From Xestospongia bergquistia (taxonomy: Eukaryota; Porifera; Demospongiae; Haplosclerida; Petrosiidae): a stretch of 64,000 nt of DNA. Numbering within the stretch: the first letter of the stretch is position 1; every line of letters begins with the position of its first letter. The notes beneath the pieces were generated by a model, which was not told where the DNA came from, made no database searches, and saw nothing but the letters and a program-made list of their open reading frames with translations. The DNA lies in NCBI GenBank assembly GCA_963965975.1, contig OZ014418.1:3670775-3734774 (forward strand), read 5' to 3'. Of the stretch, positions 35,847 to 47,857 are shown one piece after another. The position numbers and the translations under genes were made by a program.

Positions 35847-36513
35847 CAAGTAATTGTAATGTAATTGTAATCAGCATTTTCTATAGGGAAGTAATTATAA
35901 TGTAATTGTAATTACACTAAGTAATTGTAATCAATTAGTAATTCGGTACTTTATAGTTTAATGTGTTAAATATGTCAGCACTTTTTGCTGGACAATAAAT
36001 CAAAGCAAGTGTGTAAATGTGAGTTTAACATTCTTTACATGTTGTGCAATGTGTAATTGTGCATTGTGCACTAAGCAGTCACATGACTGCATGTGGTTTC
36101 ACACTGAATCCAGCTGTATCAATTGCAGTCACACTGTGTGAAACAAATGACATGGCTACATGCAGCAAAGGGAAAAGTTCACGTGTTTACCACTTTTACA
36201 CTAATATAACTGTACATGACAGCAAACAAGAGGGACAGTGTACTTTCTGCAAGGAGAAAATCAAAGGAAAAGTTGGAATATCATCCAACTTCATAGTTCA
36301 CTTAAAAAGAGCTCACAAGAAGGAATACGAACTTTCTTTTGAGGGACCTACAACAGAAAAAAAAACTGACAATTGATCAACCAGTAACTGAATTTACTAA
36401 AAGTACCAAAACCAAGTATAAACTCAGTAGCAGGAATGGTTGTTTGTGACTTGCAACCAGCCAGTATTGTTGAAAAAAAGGGTTTCGACATTTGATGCAT
36501 GTGATGGATCTTA
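35847..36513 (+). mobile_element. hAT transposon left part with BED zinc finger
   Basis: It starts with repeated agtaattgtaat motifs (35848-35960) like hAT subterminal repeats. It then encodes a BED-type finger (36149-36376): CTFCKEKIKGKVGISSNFIV, then HLKRAHKKEYE. After stops it reads DLQPASIVEKKGF and, in another frame, GFRHLMHVMD, the hAT motif before the catalytic core. It is cut at 36513 by the Harbinger end. Confidence 0.7.
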
Positions 36514-36748
36514 TACTGTGTTCACACTATACCATTGACACGGTTCCATCTATACCAGGGCCCAGCACAGCGCAGAATTTCATCAGTATGAACCAGAGCC
36601 ATGCCAAACCGATCCATACTGGACTGGCACACTTGAAAGAAGCATGCTGCATGGCACAGCACACCTAATTAAACTTTGAACCAGCAGCTGGCTCTACCAA
36701 ATTCTAATTTCACCTACCATTTTGTTCTAAAAGAAGTGTTGAACATAA

Positions 36749-37454
36749 ATGGTCAGTGCTTCTGGGGCTACCTGGAGCAAGACAGAGACTTTCAAATTGA
36801 TATCTATATGGGGCCAGGAAGAAGTACAGCAGAAACTACAGGAGTGCAAGAAGAACAAGTCTATCTATGAAGAAATAGCAAAACAAATGAAAGAAGCTGG
36901 ATGTGAAAGAACCTTTCAGCAATGCAGAGACAAAATAAAGAAACTGAATGTTGACTATAAGAAGGTGAAAGATAAAAAGAAGAAAATAGGTGAAGGAAAG
37001 ACCAAGTGGGAGTTTTTTTGATGGAATGGATAATATTCTTGGTGATAGACCTTCTACAGTACCTCCTGTGGTCCTTGATTCCCTGGAGACTGAGAAAGAA
37101 GTAGCAGCAGAGCTTGAAAATTCAGACCTTGAAGATGAAAGAGATAAAGAAGTAGAGGAAAGAGATGAAGCAGATTACCGAGATGAAGATGAAACTGCCT
37201 CTTTGACCTCTTCCACTGCCTCCATAAGTTCTTCAAACACTTCAAAGGCCTCTACTGACACTATCAACAAGAAGCGCAAGAGACCAAGGCAGGATAGTGC
37301 AGTCTCTGAATTGCTTCAACAAATTATAACTATTCAAAGCAAGAGTGATGAACGCATGATTGATTTACAAGAGAAGCAAATGAAGATGGAAAAGCGGCTA
37401 ATGGAAAAGAGGCACAGCAACGTCGAGAAGAGAGAGAGTTTCAAATGCAAATGA
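36749..37454 (+). CDS. Harbinger accessory Myb/SANT-like DNA-binding protein
   Basis: Frame 36749-37021 encodes ATWSKTETFKLISIWGQEEV and FQQCRDKIKKLNVDYKKVKD, a trihelix/Myb-SANT-like domain (W...E...LI..W; C..K.K.L...Y). A shift near 37015 moves to the frame GMDNILGDRPSTVPP. An acidic segment, a basic KKRKRPR signal and a coiled-coil end follow (37320-37454). This is like NAIF1/MSANTD partners that carry the transposase to the nucleus. It is broken by one frameshift. Confidence 0.75.
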
Positions 37455-37697
37455 TGAGAATGATGATGATGGGTCCAGGTTCATTTTAATTCCCTTCTGC
37501 TAACACCCATGCTAACACCCATGGTCAATATACTTTTGTTCACCCCTCCTCCATGGATCAATCATCTTCTTCATTTGCATTTGGTTCTCAAGAAAACTAT
37601 AGTACTCCTTTCAAACCTATTAAAGATTAGCATTGATTTTTGTACCAGTAAATAGCAATTTATGGATTGTTGTTGAAGTAATGCATTAATGAATCTC

Positions 37698-38896
37698 TTA
37701 TTTCCTTTCATCTTGTGCTGTTACTATCTCTAGCATTACTAGATGGAGGTTGAGGTAAAGTGGGATTTCCTTGTATCTCCCGGAGCCATGAATCGTTAAA
37801 ATACATCTTGCAGATGTTGTGATTACAGTGAGAATGTTCTCTATACTCATATCATTCTTTTTCATAAGCCTGTGCCATCTTCCCTTTAGTCTTTCATATG
37901 CATTTTCTACCACTATACGAGCCTTGGATATCCTATAATTATACGTCTTTTGCTGGGCTGTTAAATCAGTCCCATGTGTAAAGGGTTTCATCAACCACTC
38001 CATAAGAGGATATGCGGAATCTCCAATTAGATAAAGAGGTATATTCACTCTATTCACAGTAATTGTTTGATTAGGAAGTAAACTGCCATCATTCATCCTT
38101 TTGTATATCTTTGAATGAGAAAAAACACGGGCGTCATGCACGCTTCCTGGCCACCCACCATTAATGTTCATGAACCGATAAAAGTGATCAACAACACCTT
38201 GTAAGATGATGGAATACCACCCTTTCCTGTTATAGTAGTCTGTATGGTTCATGGCTGGGGATGCAACAGGAATATGACTACCATCTATTGCTCCCACACA
38301 TTGTGGTACACCCCATTTACCTTTGAAGGTATCAACCAATTCATTCAGTTTATCACCAGTTGGAAACTGTATGTATTTTCCAAAGAGAGTCTTAACAATA
38401 AGTTGACAAGTTTCTTGAACAATTTCACAAACTGTAGATCGAACAATACCAAAGAGATGAGAAATTGTTCTGTATTCACAGGGAGTTGCTAAGCACCAAA
38501 GTGTCACAGCTACTCTCTTTTGTACAGAAATTGCTCTTCGTAATACTGTGTTAAGTTTTCAATCCAGTCACGTTCTGTAAATTCTTTCATTACAATATCG
38601 CACCACCAATGATCAGACCTTGAAAATACAAAGAAAGTGATCCATTAACCATATATACCATAGTAGCAACTGATCACTAACCTAGGAAAGGACCATATAC
38701 TTCTTGGTCTTGATGGAGTGAGTAAACTAACACTAACAGCACTCAGAAGAATGGCAATCTGCAGTAGCTTTCTCCTGGCTACAAATCTCTTCATCATACA
38801 CCTTCTAGAGGCTTTCATCTTTCTTTTTGAAAGCTTCTCTCTATGTTTACTTGCAACTAGCCACTGAAAATGTACAATGTTCTTCATTGTGCACAC
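37698..38896 (-). pseudogene. Harbinger (HARBI1-like) transposase
   Basis: Exon 1 is 38896-38682 and ends RSIWSFPR at a gt donor. Exon 2 starts at 38623 with SDHWWCDIVMKEFTERDWIE. A frameshift or deletion near 38515 leads into the 269-residue frame ATPCEYRTISHLFGIVRSTV. Catalytic D residues are visible in CVGAIDGSHI and LIGDSAYPL, and the acidic third residue in ARIVVENAYERLKGRW. The DDE core is otherwise intact. About 50-60 residues between WIENL and KRVAVTLW seem deleted relative to the family. Confidence 0.8.
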
Positions 38897-39139
38897 TCTT
38901 TTTTTCTAGTCACATGATATAGCTCCACCTTTGTGCATTTATCCTGATGCAGCACACTTGCAAAAGTGATAATGTGAACTGGTGCCAGAACCGTGCCCTA
39001 GCACTGTTCTACATCTGATCTCACAAGTGTGCTTGAGTACTGGTACTAGTGTGAACACAGCATAAGTGAAATATTACATGATAACCATGCATAGACAATA
39101 TATATAAATTACAAATTATGTTTATTTACAAATGTACCT

Positions 39140-39519
39140 AGTAACAATGATTTGTCAACAAACTCATCAAGAGAATTATCTGAGTGATTATTGTCCACAC
39201 CTTGAGTGATTTCCTATAGAGTCTATGTATGTTATACCAAACTTGAAAATAATCTTACAGTAGGGTCACTTTCAGACTCAACATCAATTATTTGCAATTC
39301 ATTATAGTGGTCTATGTCAGATATCTTACTACTTTCACCTACATCCATTATTTATGACATACGCTGTTTGCATTGATGAGATACACTATTACAATGCCAA
39401 TCATATTTTGATCTGAATGAAAATGTAAGCCTACAAAGGTCACAATGAAAACCTGCTATGGAAATAATAAAATGAGCTGGTTGAGTATACTATAACACAG
39501 TACCTTCAGAAGAAGCCAT
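39140..39519 (-). pseudogene. C2H2-like zinc finger gene, first exons
   Basis: Exon 1 (39519-39504) encodes MASSE and splits a Gly codon. Exon 2 starts at 39453: GFHCDLCRLTFSFRSKYDWH, then C and SVSHQ. This gives a C-x2-C...H-x5-H finger, but TAA follows at 39354-39352. A further exon (39215-39140) reads EITQGVDNNHSDNSLDEFVD. The reading ends at the Harbinger element 78 bp further on, so the transposon may have removed or displaced the rest. Gene identity unknown. Confidence 0.5.
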
Positions 39520-39904
39520 GATCACTGATTTGTCACCTTAGGTTGATCTGTAACATGGCATTGTAATAGAATTAATAAATAAGGTAAACATAGACTTTCT
39601 AAAAATGATACAGAGAATAGGAATCGTCAACAACCTCAGACGATGACACTATTGACTCAATAAAGGTTCAGCTTTTCCTAACATGTCATATTAGGCATAT
39701 ACAGGAAGAGCTAACATATATATACATATAGAAAACAATCTCTATTAAACTTTCAAGAGATGGAATGACAGACGAAGACCCGTTCCTCTACAACTCAAGT
39801 TGCTCAAAAAGTAAAATTTAAAAAAAGGTGCTTTGTGTTAGGGATCACGTGACAACCGACACGTATGCTGAGAAACAATAAGCATGGTTATATGCACAGT
39901 TCAC

Positions 39905-40990
39905 AGTTGTCAGCCATTAGTAATGAGGAAAGGATCTCCAGTAAAGCCAGATCTCATCCATAGTTTCCAGTATTGCAGCATATTGCAGTTTCTGTGAGGA
40001 ACTGCAAAATCCAAATTGAATCAATTGATACCAGAACAAAGAAAATTGAACAAGACCTAAATAGCATTGTAAGTGTTCAGAGAGAGCTAAACATTTCTTT
40101 TTCAGTCCAAGGTTCAGCTGAGCTTTAGTTAATTCCTGCTTTCTTTTGCAGCTCATGGAAAAAGCACTAACAATTTTTCAGCACAAGCTAATAGCTCGAG
40201 TACATTGAGGATCGTCTCTTATGGACTTGGTCATGGCTAAGTGCAAATTATGACCAAAGCATGAAAGTCTACAAATGCTAAGTTGATTGGCTGCTGAGGT
40301 AATATTAGTTCCGTTGTCAGTTGTTAAACATATTTGATTATTCGTATCTAAATCCCATGACTCCAAGTTACCTTTATGGCCTCAGCTAAATTCTCCCCAG
40401 TGTGGTCTTCGGGAAGAAACTGTGTCTCCAAGCATCTGTTCTGCATCTGCCAATCATTATCTAAGAAGTGGATGGTATAACTCATATACGGCAGCATTCC
40501 TTCACTTGACCATAGATCTGTTGTGGCGGAGAAATTGTTTATATCACAGATTTCCCGTTTGATCTGGTCTTTTGTGGCTGCATAAAGATTTGGCAGAGCA
40601 GTCCTGGAGAAATAACTTCTGGACGGAATATTATATCTTTCATCGAAAGCCCAGACAAGACGTTTGAAGCCATTCTTTTTGACAGTATGTAGTGGCTGGT
40701 CATCTTTGGCTATGAAGAATGTTACAGCATCAGTTAGTTGTTGCCATCGCTTTCCTTTCCATTTCGTATGATTGACAGCTTTCTACTGTTTCCTCAATGG
40801 TAGGTTGACTGACCACAATTTTAGTAACAGTTGTTGAACTCCAAGGCTGTCTTTGTGACATGGCCTCTTTCGCTTCAGCATACAACTTCCCATGATTGGC
40901 TTTTAGGTGTGAAAACTATATTTGATGTGTTCCCATGTTTGGGTAGCACTCTTTGACGGCAAGTATGACAAATTGCTGAACTATTGTCAA
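39905..40990 (-). mobile_element. hAT transposase remnant (ZBED1-like)
   Basis: Minus-strand motifs in order: a truncated BED region (about 40980-40900), DAVTFFIAKDDQPLHTV, NGFKRLVWAFDERYNIPSR, DLWSSEGMLPYMSYTIHFLD, FLPEDHTGENLAEAIK, LTTDNGTNITSAANQL and CFGHNLHLAMTKSI. These are the standard hAT catalytic blocks, with several shifts and stops between them. The C-terminal dimerisation domain is not visible. It abuts the second Pao copy at about 41050. Confidence 0.8.
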
Positions 40991-41049
40991 CGTGCTTCCT
41001 ATCTCTACCTTTTTCTAGCCCAAAATAAGTTCAAACAGGGCTTTTTGTT

Positions 41050-42225
41050 TCAAGTTTAGTCCTTGAAATCCCATCATCATCACTATTTGCATTGACTGCA
41101 CAATTGTCTTAGATTGGTTGACAATTCAAGCAGTTTGTCGGCAACAGAATATCAGTCAGAATGGATCTTATCCCACCTGATAAATGGAATCATGTGTAAC
41201 CCAGCTGACTGTGCATCTAGAGGACTATTTCCAGCCAAGTTTGTGACTCATAAAATGTGGTTGTCTGGCCCAGGTTGGTTGAAATTGCCTCTTGCGGAAT
41301 GGCCAAAGAGAGACAGTAATAATGATCCAACACATGAAGACAGCTTTGAAGAAATGTGTCATCATTCAACTAGTCAAGTGTTATCACCTATCATCCCATT
41401 GAATTGTTATTCTGATTTCCACCATCTGAAGCTAATTACAGCATGGGTGATTCGTTTCATCAATCATTGTCGAAAGAAGACTACCGCTACAGATTGTTTG
41501 TCAATCGAGGAACTGAGACATGCCAAAAAATACTGGATCAAGTATTCACTGAGTGATTGTTTTGAAGTTGAAGTGAAGAGGATAGTGAAGGGGAAACAAC
41601 TTCCATTCAAGAGCAATCTTCACTCACTGAACCCGATTATTGGCACTAGTGGCCTCCTGCGTGTAGGTGGATGTCAGGATGATTATAACTTGACCTATGC
41701 TCATAGATATCCTGTGACTCTATAGGGTGAACGCCAACTCACTCAACTAATCATTCGTCATGATCATCTTCAACTGCTTCAAGCTGGACCCACATTGTTG
41801 ACAGCATCACTGAATTGTAGATTCTATATCATGGGTGTTTGTAGATATATTCGATCCATTACTTGTGGTTGTATTGTGTGTCATAGAGAGGCAACCAAAC
41901 TACAGGTGCAGAAGATGCCTGCAGAAATGATCACACCTACCTTCCCAGGCAAAGTGTTTGCTACTGTGACTATGCTGGTCCTGTTAAGATAAATTGCGGT
42001 CCCATATGCAAACCACCATGCAACTAACTGTATAAGTAATTCATTATTCATTATTAGTTGTTTGTAAGACCACCCTGGTCTTAGCTGGCGGTATGGACAC
42101 ATCAAGTTAATCAAATAGTTATGACAATTAATAATAGTTTTTAAAAAAAGGCAGTTTTTTGTTGTTAAAAAAAAGAAAAAGAATCTCTTCTAATCAAGGG
42201 GAAAATGATCCCTCCAATAATATTG
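41050..42225 (+). mobile_element. BEL/Pao copy 2, internally deleted
   Basis: 41056-41990 matches 31407-32396 of copy 1 (RNase H end to integrase start), then jumps at about 42016 to the LTR start (caactaactgtataagtaat). The rest of the integrase is deleted. The 203-residue frame at 41114-41725 keeps HKMWLSGPGWLKLPLAEWPK and CFEVEVKRIVKGKQLPFKSN, and is less damaged than copy 1. Confidence 0.85.
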
Positions 42226-42648
42226 CTGACTTAGTAGTATATACTCACATGAAGAACACAATGTGTTACTGTGGTTACTATTGCATGTCATTTTGTTTAG
42301 GATTTGTTATCTTGAGGTGCTTCAACTACAGTAATTCCCTCCATTGATTTATCTGATGATAGTACCTCATTTAATAATAGCTTGGATGACACTTAGGTCA
42401 CGTACAGTGAGGTACACTCTCCTCTAATAATACTCAGATGCAATGTCATTTCTATATTATTATTTTTAATGTTTTAGGTATTCCATAGCTGCCATCACTC
42501 ATAGCCACTGTCTACTGTAATAGGTGACTTATCCACATCAACCTAAAGAACTCAATGACTAACTGATAATTTAAGTGATAAGTTAAAATTCATATATTTG
42601 GTACTATCACACTTTGACTGAACATATCATTATCTCATTATAGATTAT
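42226..42648. other. No gene seen
   Basis: AT-rich spacer after the Pao remnant. Confidence 0.4.
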
Positions 42649-43080
42649 GTCTTTTTTGAGAATAGAATCAACAAAGCATTAAGATTGGCTGGTCTAGTAA
42701 GTTGTCCATTACTTATCTGTACATCAAATACTACATTTTATAGTTATCAATAAGAAAGAGATTGGGAGGAGTTGATGTGATTTTTCATGGTAACTGGTGA
42801 GTTACTATTACTAGATTAAGTGAATGACTCTCTCCTTCTTTTTCTCTTGTCAGGGATGGCTATATATCTCCAGGAGAATTGCAAAAAGAAGCATTTGCTT
42901 GACTCTTCTACCACAAACTTTCCTTTGCTAGTAAGTCATTATAAATAGTAGTAGAGACTTCATATAAAGGTTGTATGATGAGACTATTGAGTGTTTTCTA
43001 ATTCTAGTACTTGATGAGGTTACTTCAGCACTAAATGAAGAAGATGAACATTATTTCTATACCAGTATTCATCAAATGGG
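42649..43080 (+). other. EF-hand-like exon fragments
   Basis: After cttgtcag (42850) the frame reads DGYISPGELQKEAFA, a good EF-hand loop, then a stop and LFYHKLSFA. A preceding candidate exon (42650-42698) reads ENRINKALRLAGL; a following one (43008 onward) reads LDEVTSALNEEDEHYFYT. This is probably a decayed calcium-binding protein gene that I cannot name. Confidence 0.4.
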
Positions 43081-43149
43081 TACTACTGTCCTTTGTTGGT
43101 CATAGATCCTCTAATAAACAGGTATTATCATTAACCTTGCAGTGCGTGG

Positions 43150-43620
43150 ATGCATAGTGAGTAGTCTGTCAGTGTGTGTGTATGTCTGTCTGTCTGTTAC
43201 CCAGGCAAATGGCTTTAAACTGCTTTAACTCATCAAATACGGCACTGGCAGCCATCAAACTATAGTGGAGGGTAGCAAAACGTCTGCACTTCTTAAGAAT
43301 ACTGCAAAAGGAGCGTCAGATGAACAAAAAGCTTTAAAAGTCTGAAAAACCTTTAAATAAACAGCCTTCAGTGAAGACTCGAGAGTTCAATAAAAACCTC
43401 CTGCATATAGCTTATGACATTTTCCAACTTTTTAAAGTGAGAATTTTTGCATAAATATTTTTTTGGAAAGTTATGACAGTTTCACTAACTTTTGGCAGTT
43501 GTCTTTGTCGATACATTGAGTGCGAACTAAAAACACTAGCTGTCATTTGAAAATAACTAACTTTTACTAAGAAGTTGGAAAATATTGGACCTTTGTCAGA
43601 CGCATTAAAAGGCAAAGCTT
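43150..43620 (-). repeat. Dispersed repeat, copy 2 (inverted relative to 7660-8142)
   Basis: The reverse complement matches copy 1 throughout, from the TG-rich end (tgtgtgtgtatgtctgtctg) to ggtcca/ggacc near 43590. The simple-repeat end is short here. Confidence 0.8.
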
Positions 43621-43811
43621 TTTTCCCTTTTGATTGAAGAGAAATGCTGAGTCATCAATGATTATCATGTGCATCACGTCACTTGAGGAGGATAAGAAAG
43701 TCTCTGGACAAGAGGTTGAGCACTTCAGTGCATTTTATTAGCTATATACTTTGAGGTTTATATTAAGTAGTAATTGCTGATGACATATTGACACAATACA
43801 AATAACATACA

Positions 43812-44009
43812 CTAATATTCTGGATCATTATATGACTTAAATCTCAATTTACGTATAATATCAACAGGAAGGTCTTGTCCCCCATCCAGGACTGTACCAT
43901 AATCAGCAATGTCTATAATCCCAGTTGTAATATTGACATTGAAATCCTCAATTTTATCTTCATTAAGCAGTACATAAAGCCAGGTTTGGTTTGCTACTTT
44001 CTTCACCAC
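43812..44009 (-). other. Conserved-looking small frame, unassigned
   Basis: It reads ANQTWLYVLLNEDKIEDFNV, then DYGTVLDGGQDLPVDIIRKL. The same frame extends upstream through a TAG (44013-44015) into YSMPFFVHFLKSD. Composition looks like a real protein, but I do not know the family. Another exon-like stretch, RRRLIYEGALSEVIDTGAVA, lies at 44228-44150 (-). Confidence 0.35.
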
Positions 44010-46997
44010 AAACTAGTCTGACTTGAGAAAATGGACAAAAAATGGCATGCTATAGGTGTAGTTACAGAGACCCTGTGTAAGGGTTTCGTCTGTTTTTAAG
44101 CTGATTGCGCTTGTTTCAACTGCCTACATGGTTGTGATGGGCACTGCCTTAATCCCTTGAGTTCATCCAATACTGCTACAGCTCCTGTATCTATCACTTC
44201 ACTGAGAGCTCCTTCATAGATCAGTCTTCTCCGTGGATGCCAGACTGAAACACATCTGTTTCTCCATGTACTGACCCTGTGTCTCCTTGCTCCAACGTTT
44301 CATCTCTTTCAGATAGAGAGTGCATTTATGGTCAGGCTCCTGCCTGTAGGTTGTCTTGTTGCACTAATTGCCATTTTGTAGCTTGAGCATGTGCGGCTCT
44401 CATATAGTCCCTGACTTTGTTAATTTTTCACCTATGGCTGAACCAAACTTTCTGTGGAATGACATTGATGGTGAATCCTTTTCATCTCTTGTTAAGTCAT
44501 GCTATGATGAGGTTGTTCAATGGAGAAGGAATGTTTTCAAAGTTCCCTGTGAAAAGATTTGTGCTTCATTTGAACGTGAACAAGCCAAGTTGTTTCAAGC
44601 ATACTCAGACTCCTCTGCTGTCGAATTCATTGCTTTATACGCTGCTATGATAATGCCTACTCTCCTGCTACAAAGGTGCCCTGGTAATCTACGTGCTAAA
44701 GAACTTTCCAGGCTCCTTGATCACCATCTAACCATTTGGTTGAGTGGAGGTCTGGGTTCTCTACTTCACGAAGGTCGTGCCATTTAGGCTCATCTCACTA
44801 TTACCCATCCTATAAAAAATACAGATAACCTTTCCCGAAACCTAATGTTCGTAGGAAATGTGAAAGCCGCTATTAGATTATTATCTGATAATGAAAGTAA
44901 TGGCATTCGCTATTTGGATACCATGATCGATAATCAGTCAGTGAATAATATACTATTAGAAGAGATCTAATTAACTCTGGGGAGATAGAATCAAACCGAA
45001 CAGAGTGAAGGATATTAGGGGTATGTGAAGTCACAATTGTAGATGGATGAGGAGGTTGAGCAGGAGGATCCTTACACTGAAGATTAATGGTTCTTCTTGT
45101 CTGTCAGGACTTGATGCTGCTGCTTGGAAAAAAATGTGTACCTCATTCTAGTCTTCTTCAGATGACTTATGCTATGCTCTCGTTTCATTGACAAAACGAA
45201 TATGTATCTCCTATAACCCAGCTGGTTTTCACCCACTCCTTACCAATAGATTGATTGCTATAGACAAGCATCCTGGAGTACGCCCGATGGGAGTTTGTGA
45301 GGTTCTTAGTCACATTATTGGTAAGGCAGCACTTCAGGTTGTTGGGCATGATGTAGTAGAAGTGGCAGGATGTGAGCAGCTTTGTGCTGGCTAACCCGGA
45401 GGCGCTGAGGCTGCGGTTCATTCTATTAGACACCTATTTGAGTCAGTGGACTGTGAGGCTGTTTTACTAGCCGATGCGAGGAATGCTTTTAACTCACTCA
45501 ACAGACATGCAGCTCTATTAAATATACACAATCTCTGTCCATCTCTGGCAATAATTCTAACTAACTGCTATCGATCTGATGTTCCCTTATCATTGATGAC
45601 AATATTATCTTCTCATCAGAAGGAACAACACAAGGCGACCCTTTAGCAATGGCTATGTACGCAATAGGGATACTCCCTCTCATCCATCATCTTAATCGAA
45701 CTTCAGTCCACCAAGTCTGGTATGCAGATGATGCTGCAGCCTTGGGAAAGCTGTTCACAATACGATCCTGGTGGGAGGAGCTTCAGTGTCATGGTCCTTT
45801 ATTTGGATACTATCTAAAGTCCACTAAGTCTTGGCTCATAGTGAAACGTGAGATTGAGGAAACTGCCTGCTCTGTTTTTGCTGACATAGACATCAATATT
45901 ACATCTGAGGGTCATCAATACCTTTGGAGCCCGATAGGATCGGAACATTATATATCTAACTTTATTAAAGATAAGATCTCTGAGTGGGTGTCCCAGCTGG
46001 AGAAATTCACTACTGTGGCTCAAACTCAACCACATGCTTCACTTTCTGGCTTAATTCACGGATTCTTCAATAAACTTGTATATCTTTGTCGTACTACACT
46101 TGGTGTGTGTCAACATATTCACCCCTTGGAAGACTGCCTGAGAAGGAGATTAATCCCATTCTGACGGGTAGGAATGCTGTCAATGATTCTATACGCTCCC
46201 TTCTTTCTCTTCCAGCTCACCTAGGAGGCCTTGGACTAACTAACCCAATTAGAGGAGCTGATACTCAATACCATGACTCAATTTCCATTCTCTCTCCCAT
46301 AGTAGAATCAATTGTCACGAGAATTCAGACTCTTGTTTTTACACTTCTATCTGAGTCACTGATATGAAAAAACAAAGTGAAATCAAACCACCGAGCTCAC
46401 GTCAGTACACTCTTTTCTAATTTCTATAAGTCTTTCTCTGACCCCTGTCTAAAACAGTGTCTTGTGGTTGCTCGTGAGAAAGGTGCTTCTTCATGGCTTA
46501 CAGCTCTGCCTATAGTTGAACATGGTTTGGCCTTACACAATGGAGCTTTTATAGATACCATCTGTCTTAGATATGGTTGGACACCTCCTCATCTTCCCTC
46601 TCATTGCATACTTGTCTCCTCTTTTAATATTGACCATGCCATGAATTGTAAGTGCGGTGGGTTTACTTCCATTTGTCACAAATTGGATAGAGCTTTTTTT
46701 GATGTTAGAGTTTATAATCCATTTTCCACCACTTACATCAGATTGACCCATAAAACATCCCACAGGAGAAATGAACAAGAGAAAAGAAAACAGTGTGACT
46801 CTAGAATTTGCACAGTTGAGCATGGAACTTTCACATCTCTGGTATTCACAACTGCTGGTGGGATGGGACCTGCTGCTACTACCTTTTGCAAACATTTAGC
46901 TTCTAACCTGTCAGACCATCATAAAAACTTATTCACGTGTTTTGAATTGGATCTGCTGTCGACTGTCTTTCTCCCTTCTTAGATCCACTATCCTATG

Positions 46998-47244
46998 TGT
47001 TACAGAGTGACTCAAATAGTTTTAAACTTTTAATAGTAATGATAGTAATAATGCATTTACAAAACAAAACAACAACTATTACTCTATAAGTATTAGTTTT
47101 TTATATAGTCCTGGCCAGGATCACGGGATCGCTGGACCGCTTTGGAATTCCATTTCTGGTCTTGTAATTGGTCCGCTCTGTTCTTGATTAAGTGATCCGC
47201 TAGCTCGACCCGATCCACTAGCTCGACGTATATTATCCGTCACA
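46998..47244 (-). repeat. Gypsy 3' LTR
   Basis: It starts tgttacagagtgactcaaat and ends ttatccgtcaca in plus orientation. It differs from the other LTR by a few substitutions and a ~9-bp indel (agctcgacc near 47203), so the insertion is not brand new. Confidence 0.9.
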
Positions 47245-47789
47245 TTACTCACCTCCTTCTCTAGTGCGAAGCACTGGTCTGTTTTGACTTTTCCGGGAAG
47301 TCTTGATAAGGCATCTGCATTGGCGTTGTCTTGTCGATTTTGGTGTTGGATTTCAAATGTATACGGCTGTAGTGCCAACCTCCACCTTGGCCAGTCTCAT
47401 GTTTTTGTCTTGGAAGGTCCGTAACCAAGTGAGTGCAGGGTGGTCCGTTTGTAGTATAAAGGGTTTTCCGAAGAGGTATGTAGCGAAGGCCTTAATCCCC
47501 AAGACTATGGCTAAGCATTCCCTTTCTATTGTTGAGTAGTTCCTTTTGCAATCCAATATCTTGCGATAGGCTGATCTTGATCTCCTCCTTTACTTAATAC
47601 TGCTCCTATTCCCACGTCTGAAGCATCGGTTTGTAATTGAAATGGTTTACTGAAATCCAGGTTCTTCACCATTACTTCGTCGATGAGGTCCTTCTTTAGG
47701 AGTTGAAACGCTTCTGCTTCCCAACTGGTCCAAGTCACTTGGTCTGGTTGTCCTTTCTTCGTTAAGGCGGTTAGCGGTTCTGCTTTCAT
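47121..47789 (-). pseudogene. Gypsy RNase H
   Basis: It reads KPFQLQTDASDVGIGAVLS, NYSTIERECLAIVLGIKAF, FILQTDHPALTWLRTF and DNANADALSRL. These are the standard D/E/D/D blocks of Gypsy RNase H with the terminal ADALSR motif. Frame changes near 47540 and 47370. There is no integrase after it, confirming the unusual order. Confidence 0.85.
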
Positions 47790-47857
47790 AGCAAAGTGAG
47801 GAATGAACCTCAGGTGGTATCATACCATTCCTAGAAAATCCTTGGTTCGGCTATCTT

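Larger units (their letters stand above)
36514..39062. mobile_element. PIF/Harbinger DNA transposon, two genes, with TIRs
   Basis: The ends are inverted: tactgtgttcacacta at 36514 and tagtgtgaacacagca at 39047-39062, with weaker similarity continuing inward. The flanks are tta on the left and taa on the right, compatible with the TWA preference but not an identical duplication. Inside are a plus-strand Myb/SANT-like gene and a convergent minus-strand nuclease, the standard two-gene layout. Confidence 0.8.

Noticed and set aside
36511-39065. Exact 3-bp target duplication of the Harbinger element
   Set aside because: The flanks are tta and taa, not identical, so I do not claim a target duplication.
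46533-46895. 120-codon minus-strand frame
   Set aside because: It lies opposite the C-terminal part of the plus-strand retroelement and has no motif of its own.
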